Source: Blasia pusilla
Lineage: Eukaryota; Marchantiophyta; Marchantiopsida; Blasiales
Assembly: GCA_050084515.1 (NCBI GenBank)
Contig: CM114275.1
Location: 3,720,001 to 3,784,000 of the forward strand
Direction: 5' to 3'
DNA length: 64,000 bases
The translations under genes were made by a program, and so were the position numbers. Every line of letters begins with the position of its first letter. Positions within the stretch are counted from its first letter, which is position 1. Shown here piece by piece: positions 57,533 through 64,000 of this stretch. Below the pieces are notes generated by a model. It saw nothing but the letters and a program-made list of their open reading frames with translations. It ran no database searches and was not told where the DNA came from.

Positions 57533-58774
57533 ATGGACGACATGGGCCATCGGGGCATGCGTCGTTTCTCGGGTGCAGTGGGCACCATCGACTTAGATGA
57601 TTTCATCTAGGAGTTTGACACATGGTGCGACTTCTAGGAGATACGGACCCCGACATGGTTCAACCCTTTCATGGCATGGAAGGGGTTGTTCCAGCACTTG
57701 GAGGGTCCTCCGATGGATGACTACATGGAGTTTCAATCACTATATTCAGTAGAGATCGATGCCTGGAGGATGTATTGGGCTCCAGGGTATGTGTCCACTA
57801 GTGGTTGCGAGGCATATGATGGGATTGTGAGAGGAGAGAGACCCACACCATCAGCCTGGAGACTAGATGGAGAGGAGGGCAGTGAGACAGGCGATGTGGC
57901 AGAGACCTCTGGTGGTAGAGGGCCACCCAGCTTCAGCCCCACGGTGGAGTTCTTCCAACGGTTGGGAAGAGCTACCAGCGTCGCGCAACAAGTGAAGAGT
58001 CTACAGGATTTTCAGCGACGATTGGGTGAGAGTCTGAGAGAGGCATTCACACGCATGAGGAGGCTGATCATTGCTACGTTTGGAGTGACTGAGGCGCATT
58101 CATTCCAGTATTGGTACGGGGTTCTGGACCGAGAACTACGGAGGAGAGTCCGAGATGCGGTGCTGATTCACACAGCGAAGCCCATATTGAAGGTGGTCTT
58201 TGAGTTGTTTGAGCGTATTGAGCTCAACATGAGTGAGGAGTAGGTAGTGACCGCTGGATTTTCTCGAGAGTCGACGGGTCCACGAGCGACGGTGACCCCA
58301 CAGGTGCCATAGCGAGCACCCGTACCATGGGAGCGGGCCAGTGTGCCTAGAGAGCAGGGCGGGTACCGTGAACCTATGAGGCAACGACCCGCACCTACAT
58401 ATGTTGTCCAGTAGGGACCGATGTGGTCTTGTTGGACGTGTGGAGGGGCCCATAGGCAGAGAGACTGCTCACAGCATGGGAGAGGACCACCAGAGCCTCC
58501 GATTGCTCAGGAGCCACAGAGGATGGCCTCACCACAGCACCAGTGTGACCATTGCCACAGATATGGTCACACTAGGGATAGATGTTTTGACCTTCGCCGA
58601 GAGGCACGCGTCGAAGGTAGGCCGAGGGCCAGGGGCGCGCCCCCTGGAGGAGGTCGGGGAGTTCTTCTGGGCGTGGTGGTAGAGGACCACCACCAGCCGA
58701 GAGGAGATGGAGCAGAGCACGAGCGGAACTTCTCTCACGCGATCGATAAGTTGGGGCGGTGGATTCCGCCATGA
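57533..58774 (+). pseudogene. Copy B gag (capsid and two zinc knuckles)
   Basis: Start chosen at the Met of EMDDMG, conserved in copy A; an open but ATG-less frame reaches back to 57358. The capsid region has FQHLEGPPMDDY, FQRRLGESLREAFTRMRRLI and FQYWYGVLDREL. Two TAGs lie near 57610-57640 and more at 58241, 58310 and 58411, all in one frame. Nucleocapsid knuckles: an atypical C-x2-C-x3-H-x4-C (58430-58468) and a standard C-x2-C-x4-H-x4-C (CDHCHRYGHTRDRC, 58544-58585). A basic Arg/Gly tail follows. Gag would package the element RNA. Confidence 0.85.
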
Positions 58775-59300
58775 CGATGATGACTTAGGGAAGGCACGGA
58801 GCTGGGAGCAGCTAGTGTGACTCCAGTTTCTACCTCTTACCCTGACCCGGGTGAGGATCTCTCCAGTATGGGATTTATGTGTAGTGCAGCCCAGGTTGAG
58901 GCAGCTGCAGTGATGACTCGGGATGCTGCGAGAGGCACCGAGCCATCGAGAGGTGGAGTTGAGATCGACCCACCAGAGGGGACCGATGGGCGGCAGGCCA
59001 GGGTTCCACAGTCGTTCATATTGTCGGAGGCACTACACACACCATCGATGGTGCCTCGACGACCAGCGGTGCCTACAGTTCAGGCACCTACGTCGACGTC
59101 ACGAGGAGTTGGAGTGACAACTCCTATGCCGGCTCGAGTGGAGTCAGTGTCGACTATAGTGTCACTAGAGTGAGTCAGACTCCGCTATTTTCCGCCATAG
59201 AGTTGGTGACGTTGGGGGTTGGACCAGCTGAGGTGTCCGGTTGGCCGCCTCGTTGTGTGAGGGTGGAGAGATGACTGCTTCTTGTTCATAGGTAGTTGAG
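58775..59300 (+). pseudogene. Copy B gag-pol linker
   Basis: Same frame as gag after a stop cluster; Thr, Pro, Val and Ser rich, containing VPQSFILSEALHTPSM, which matches a similar segment in copy A (LPQFFTLSEAMRTPSM). No domain recognised. A stop at 59171-59173 and a frame change separate it from the protease. Confidence 0.6.
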
Positions 59301-59303
59301 GAG

Positions 59304-59930
59304 GTGGTGGACTTGCCCTCAGAGCCACTACTTGGGAAGTTCCCCACAGAGTCATGGCATGCGGCGGCGGCGAAGTTGGTAGATATGCCAGCTCGACCGG
59401 CCATAGAGCGAGCAATGGTGACACCTGGAGTAGTGTTATTGGATAACCGAGCTGGAGTATTTCGCTTGGTTAGTCCGACGGGGACGGTATACCACCCGCA
59501 GCGCGTCCTACTTGATTCAGGAGCGCAACCCTTGATGTTAGGGAAGGCGGCATGTTTAGCGTTGGGGTTACGGAAGGCAGACATTGAGCCCTGTCCCTTC
59601 CAGTCTGAGACCTCGATTGAGGCGTATCACCCACTCGATATATGACTCGGCAGAGATTGTTGTCGAGTCGGCCGAGCATCGACGGATAGTGCTATGGTGC
59701 GCACGTGCGATTACGACACCGGTGAGTAAATGCGATGTGTTGGTGGGGAGTACAATGTTATATCCCCTAGGATTCATCCTTGACTTCTGGGAGGAGACCG
59801 TTGCTTATCGGCCAGGATGGCGGTCAGGTGACGGCACGGATGAGTCAGTTACCCGTGCAGTTTGCGAGACGAGGTGGTCGATCACGAGGCGAGTCTGTGA
59901 CCACGTTGGCGGCTTTCACATGTAGTGTTA
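59304..59930 (+). pseudogene. Copy B retropepsin-like protease
   Basis: Contains VVLLDNRAGVFRLV, the active site VLLDSGAQPLMLGKA with the DSG triad intact, then CDVLVGSTMLYPLGFILDFW. At least two frameshifts (about 59600-59650 and 59840) split it across three frames. It would process the polyprotein. Confidence 0.85.
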
Positions 59931-60159
59931 GCTGGCCAGGAGAGTTGTTGGAGGGGAACGCACATGCGGAGGATGTCCTAGTAGCGGATAGTCCCACGGA
60001 GAGACAGGCCATGGCGGGTGTCTCTTCCCATGTTGGCGAGGCCTCTTCACCATTGTGGGGTACGACTCGGGAGCTACAGAGGAGTGCCGACGACCTCGTG
60101 AGGCAGGCGTGGAGTCATGTTTTTATCCCAGAGCAGCGAGAGTCACGTGGCAATCGGGC

Positions 60160-61210
60160 TCTTGGAGTGGAGACGATGATCCCACTAGATACCACACCTG
60201 TTGTGTGGCAGTGCCCAGAGGAGGGTGTTAGGGTGTTAGATCTCTTCGGAGGGATTAGCACCGGATTGGCTGCCATATTGCAGGCGGGCATATGGGTGCA
60301 TCAATACCTTTATGTGGAGAGAGATGAGACCGTGCGGCGAGTATCATTACGTCACGTGGCGAGATTGGTCCAAAGGTATCCTGAGTTGTTGTCGGTATCT
60401 GCAGTACGGGGATACTAGCATACGCTACCCGCCGACATCTCTTTGGTGGGGGCGTAGGATCTGGATAGAGTTGGCACCATTCATTTGGTGATTGCTGGAT
60501 GGCCATGTCAGGGTCATTCATCAACTGGCCGAGGATTTGGATTGCAGGATCCGTGGTCAGGGATGTTTTGGGAGATGCTGCGAGTAGTACGACACTTGCA
60601 GGAGAGTCAGATATGTTCTCCAACATACATTTTGGAGAACGTGCCATTGTTGGGAGACACTCGTGCACGTGTGATGACGAGTGTACATCAGGTGAGGTCC
60701 TGGTTGGGACCTGCTGTGTTGTTAGATGCAGCGAGAGTTGGGTCACGTGCCCATCGTCCACGATTATGGTGGACAAACCTGATACCATCAGAGGTACTGA
60801 GTCGAGCCTACAGTGGAGTTCAAAGAGCACCACATCTCACAGTGGATGCTATTTTGGACTCAGGGCGTCGATCTCAGGTGGTGACACGGGATGATAGACC
60901 ACCGTTGACCATGGCCAATAGGATGGGGGAGTTGAGGGCAGCCTTACCTACATTGGTGAGCTTCCCAGCATCCCATTCCTTTCGTCAGGGAGGACCAGGC
61001 ATGATTTGGGATGAGGTGACCGGAGTATTGGAGGAGCCTACAGCAGATGAGCGCAAGCGCGCCATGGGGTTCACTACCGGTACTACGGCGGTGCCAGGGA
61101 TGATTGAGGCATCACGGAGACAGGTGTTGGGGCAGGCGATGGACCTCAACTGTCTCACATGGATAGTCAGCCTAGGTATGGCTGAGCAGAGACAGATGCG
61201 AGTGTCATCC
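60160..61210 (+). pseudogene. Copy B C5-cytosine DNA methyltransferase (DNMT3-like)
   Basis: The best-preserved DNMT here. Motif I LDLFGGISTGL (60236-60268), YVERDE (motif II-like acidic residue), motif IV GWPCQGHS with the catalytic Cys (60497-60520), motif VI ENV (60634-60642), motif VIII-like RAHRPR (60746-60763) followed by LWWTNL, motif IX-like DERKRAMGF (61047-61073) and motif X-like LGQAMD (61127-61144). The MGF..GTT...R..LGQ arrangement and RAHR.R..W.NL are features I associate with DNMT3 and DRM. Order is canonical, unlike DRM. Two TAGs (60416 and 60458 region) replace CAG codons of copy A between motifs III and IV; from 60485 the frame is open for 316 codons. Role: methyl transfer to cytosine, probably of element cDNA or chromatin at the insertion site (inference). 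Confidence 0.92.
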
Positions 61211-61477
61211 ATGCCGTCACGTCCACGAGTTGGACCATTGCCTATAGGGTTTGTACAGGCATTGGCTGGGGGCGAGACGAGGAGAGATAGGCACCCATGG
61301 ACTTCCTGGGAGGTCGTTCTAGCAGAGAGTGCGAAGGCGGCTAGAGTAGCACATGTTCATTTTTTGGATGTGGAGCATGGTGTAGGAGGTCAGAGTGGAG
61401 TGGCTGTTGCGGAGGTGGCTAGGATTGCTACATAGCAACCAAAGCCGGAGGTTGCGTTCTCTCCGAGTGAGGTCACG
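61211..61477 (+). pseudogene. Copy B DNMT-RT linker
   Basis: Continues the DNMT frame through FVQALAGGETRRD and a heptad-poor, Val/Ala-rich part, then TAG at 61433-61435 before RT. Copy A has a related linker (VEAVAGGETRGD). No domain recognised. Confidence 0.55.
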
Positions 61478-62519
61478 ATGGAGACTTGGGAGCATGTGAT
61501 AGGTCTCAAGTTGATAGGAGGAGAGCGACGGCGAGTTCATAGGTTTCTGAGAGGGCATGTTAGTTGTTTTGCCTTGAGTATGAGAGACTTGGGTATGTTG
61601 AAAGGTCCCGGGATACGGATTGAGTTGGCTAGTGATACGCCGATCTTTCGTCGACCCTACACGTATTCTGATATGGAGCGAGCCTTGATTAAGAGCAGGA
61701 GTCAGGACTTGTTGGAGGCAGGACTTGTGGAGTTATCACATGGGGAGTATGCATCTGCCACGGTCATGCCGGCGAAGAAGGATATGTATGGCAATTGGAC
61801 AGATAGGCGGATGTGTGGAGATTACCGTCCTATCAACTGACAGACGAGGTCAGATCGGTATGCCATGCCTACTCCTGAGGAGATCTTTGATGCGGTAGGG
61901 CATGCAAAGATCTTCAATACTTTAGATCTCCGTGCTGGCTATCATCAACTTCCTATCAGGTTGGAGGACAGGGAGAAGACAACATTCTGGGGGATAGATC
62001 GGTTCGGGAGAGATTTCTTGTATCAGTGGCGGTTCTTACCATTTGGGTTGAAGAACGCGCTTGCGGAGTTTCAGAGAGTGATGGATAGGATTCTGGCTGG
62101 CTTGGATTTTTATGCGATGTTACATAGATGATATTCTTATCTTCAGTTCCACGGTTGAGGAGCATGAGCGACTCTTGGAGGAGGTGTTTTGGCGATTGCA
62201 ATTACATGGACTGAAGTTATATCCAGGCAAGTGCAGATTCTTTCAGGAGCAGATTGAGTACTTGGGACACACCATATACCCGAGTGGGTTAGGCATTCAG
62301 CTGACGAAGGTAGAGGCTATTGCGCAGATTCCACGCCCTACAGATGTGAGTCGAGCCCGAGCATTTCTTGGACTGGCGAACTTCTATCGACGATATGTCA
62401 AGGGTTTTTGTGCGATCGCAAAGTCTTTGACCTTGTTGACGAGACTTGATCAGGTGTGGTTGTGGGGAGATGATCAAGAGCAAGCATTTCAAGAGCTCAA
62501 AGACAAGTTGACGTCCTAA
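61478..62519 (+). pseudogene. Copy B reverse transcriptase
   Basis: Fingers and palm motifs: FRRPYTYSDMERALI, VMPAKKD, MCGDYRPIN, then TGA where copy A has an Arg codon region, NTLDLRAGYHQLPIRLED (first catalytic Asp), WRFLPFGLKNA, CYIDDILIF (YIDD at 62121-62132). One extra base just before YIDD shifts the frame. The connection has LGHTIYPSGLG and LANFYRRYVKGF. It ends at a stop before RNase H. Confidence 0.92.
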
Positions 62520-63202
62520 CCCATTTTACAGAGACCGGTTAGGGGTCTCCCATTCCAGTTACATACGAATTGGAGCATGTTGGGTCTAGAAGCAGTGCTT
62601 ACTCAGAGGGATGACGAGGAGAGGGAGTTCGTTGTGGCTTACACGAGCCGATCGAACAACATTGCAAAGGCAAAGTACAGCTCCTACGAGGGAGAGTGCT
62701 TGGCTGCAGTGTGGGCCGTGGCACATTTTAGGTGCTATTTATTCGGCAACCCTTTCACACTTATCACTGATCATCAGCCGTTGAGGTGGTTGATGGAGTC
62801 CGACAAGCTTACGAGAAAGCTTGCCAGGTGGGCTCTATTATTACAAGAGTATGTGTTTGAGGTGGTTCATAGGCCAGGTCGGCTGAACCAGGATGCAGAT
62901 GGGTTGAGTCGTAACCCATGTCCGAGTCAGAGAGACGACACAAGAGCTCGATGGCACGGAGAGAGTGATGAGGAGATGGTGCCCGGTTGGCATGCATCTG
63001 CCTATCTTTGTTGGTTGACTATGGGAGGTCAGCCACAAGTGATGACTCGAGTGGTGGGATTGGATGATGAGTCTTTGGATCCGATCTTTGATGAGGCGAC
63101 AGGTGGTCGTGATATCCATGACGACGTGGAGGTTCTGGAGTTCTTGCACACTGGTGTCATTGCGAGTACAGTGAGTGCTAGGGAGCGGGATCGGATCCTA
63201 TA
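62520..63202 (+). pseudogene. Copy B RNase H
   Basis: HTNWSMLGLEAVLTQ replaces the catalytic Asp with Asn (copy A has HTDWS). YEGECLAAVWAVAHF and LITDHQPLRWL keep the other acidic residues. A linker with GWHASAYLCWL follows. The frame closes with a TAG that stands for CAG in copy A (RILQRA). RNase H would remove template RNA; this copy is probably inactive. Confidence 0.9.
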
Positions 63203-64000
63203 GAGAGCCAAGAGGTTCAGGTGGGAGGGGACTCACATTTGCGGGTATGGGGAGATGGTAGGATACGAGTGGTACCTCATCCTTCCCAGCGAGCACGTGT
63301 AGTGCGACATGCCCATGAGGAGTTAGGACATTTCGGAGTAAAGCGTACTTACAGCTTACTCCAGATTCAGTATTGGTGGCGCGGCATGCATACTGGGGTA
63401 CAACAGTTTGTGGCCAGATGTATGGTATGTGATAGAGTGCGAGCATCCTTCAATGCTCCCACTCCGCAGTTATATCCTTTGCCGTTTATGGGTTTAGGTT
63501 ATCGGTGGAGTTTAGACTTTGCGGGACCTTTGCCATTGACAGGGCGTCATCATAGGTACGTGTTGGTCATGGTGGAGCATTTCTCCAAGTGGATAGAGTT
63601 GGTGGCACTACCAGACAAGGCGAGCGAGGGAACAACTTATTCGTTTCTAGATCGTGTGCTTAGTCACTTTGGTGCACCGGCGGAGGTATTGACTGACCAG
63701 GGTACCGAGTTCAGGGGAGAGTTTCGGGCCTTGTGTGATCAAAGGCCGATAGATCACCGCACCACGCCCGTCAGATCATCCCGAGGCGGATGGGTTGGCG
63801 GTGAGAGTGGTACAGACGGTGAAGAGAGGATTGCGCAAGTATGGCTTTGCGGGGGCGATTGAGGAGTGGGACCTACAGTTGCCATGGTTGGCTACAGGTT
63901 ATCGCTTTAGTCGGCAGGCATCCTTGGCTTCATTTTCACCGTAATTTTTGCTCTTTGGGAGAGAGCCTGATTTACCTGCAGCGATTCGACGTGACATGGC
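63203..64000 (+). pseudogene. Copy B integrase, cut by window edge
   Basis: Zinc-binding region with HAHEELGHFG and CMVCDRVRAS (HHCC intact), core Asp in SLDFAGPL and Asp in LTDQGTEF. A frameshift follows HRTT, and in the restored alignment position the catalytic Glu of LAERVV is Val (LAVRVV). A TAA occurs in FSP before the edge. The SH3-like tail and PHD finger expected from copies A and C lie outside the window. Confidence 0.9.

Larger units (their letters stand above)
55764..64000 (+). mobile_element. Ty3/gypsy-like retrotransposon copy B with DNMT, cut by window edge
   Basis: Same family as copy A on the opposite strand: LTR start at 55764, leader, gag, zinc knuckles, protease, DNMT, RT, RNase H, integrase core, then the edge. 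By homology with copy A, the integrase tail and PHD finger should begin about 400 bases beyond 64000. Protein segments are clearly alike but the leaders and LTRs are not, so A and B are distinct subfamilies or old copies. Stops, frameshifts and an Asp-to-Asn in RNase H make it defective. Confidence 0.9.

Noticed and set aside
60160-61210. Methyltransferase as part of a bacterial restriction-modification system or contamination
   Set aside because: It is flanked by protease and RT of the same element, recurs in three copies with the same placement, and resembles DNMT3 in the C-terminal motifs.
1-64000. CRISPR arrays, rRNA and tRNA genes
   Set aside because: No regularly spaced identical repeats with unique spacers and no recognisable rRNA or tRNA sequence found by reading; a covariance-model search would be needed to exclude small RNA genes.

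Overview
This window looks like a gene-poor, repeat-rich stretch of nuclear DNA from a plant, probably a non-flowering one. The evidence is LTR retrotransposons with plant-like gag-pol modules, a plant-type tRNA-Met primer site, microsatellites, long AT-rich gene deserts, and one probable host gene whose short conserved motif I recall from plant proteins of unknown function. No rRNA, tRNA, CRISPR array or bacterial operon was recognised. The species cannot be fixed from the sequence.

The main content is one unusual Ty3/gypsy-like family, present as four copies or fragments. Copy A (1051-11110, minus strand) is nearly full length with two LTRs. Copy B (55764-64000, plus strand) runs off the right edge. 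Fragment C (29203-31144, minus) is the 3' part of pol. Relic E (about 11395-13010, plus) is a heavily decayed protease-methyltransferase segment. The order is gag, zinc knuckles, protease, C5-cytosine DNA methyltransferase (DNMT), reverse transcriptase, RNase H, integrase, and finally a canonical PHD finger. The DNMT is inserted between protease and reverse transcriptase, has motifs I, IV, VI, VIII, IX and X in canonical order, and resembles DNMT3 more than the permuted plant DRM enzymes. A chromatin-mark writer and a chromatin-reader-type finger in one retrotransposon polyprotein is the most interesting system here. Retrotransposon-borne DNMTs are known from dinoflagellates and charophyte algae (de Mendoza and colleagues, 2018); I do not know whether the PHD combination has been described. 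All copies seen are broken, many by stops that look like C-to-T changes.

Layout: 1-920 no gene; 921-11110 copy A, including a 130-base direct repeat on both sides of its 3' LTR; 11395-13010 relic E; 13011-20930 base-balanced DNA with the only likely host gene (16615-17481); 20931-29200 mostly AT-rich with a G-rich run and a long inverted repeat; 29203-31144 fragment C; 31439-32824 the 5' end of a different LTR element (LTR, primer site, start of gag); 32825-40041 desert with a three-copy 38-base repeat; 40042-41051 an inverted solo LTR of that second family; 41052-55763 desert with faint LINE, hAT and Ty1/copia relics, a minisatellite, a (TC)38 run and a 336-base tandem repeat; 55764-64000 copy B, whose 5' LTR holds a row of perfect hairpins around the TATA box.
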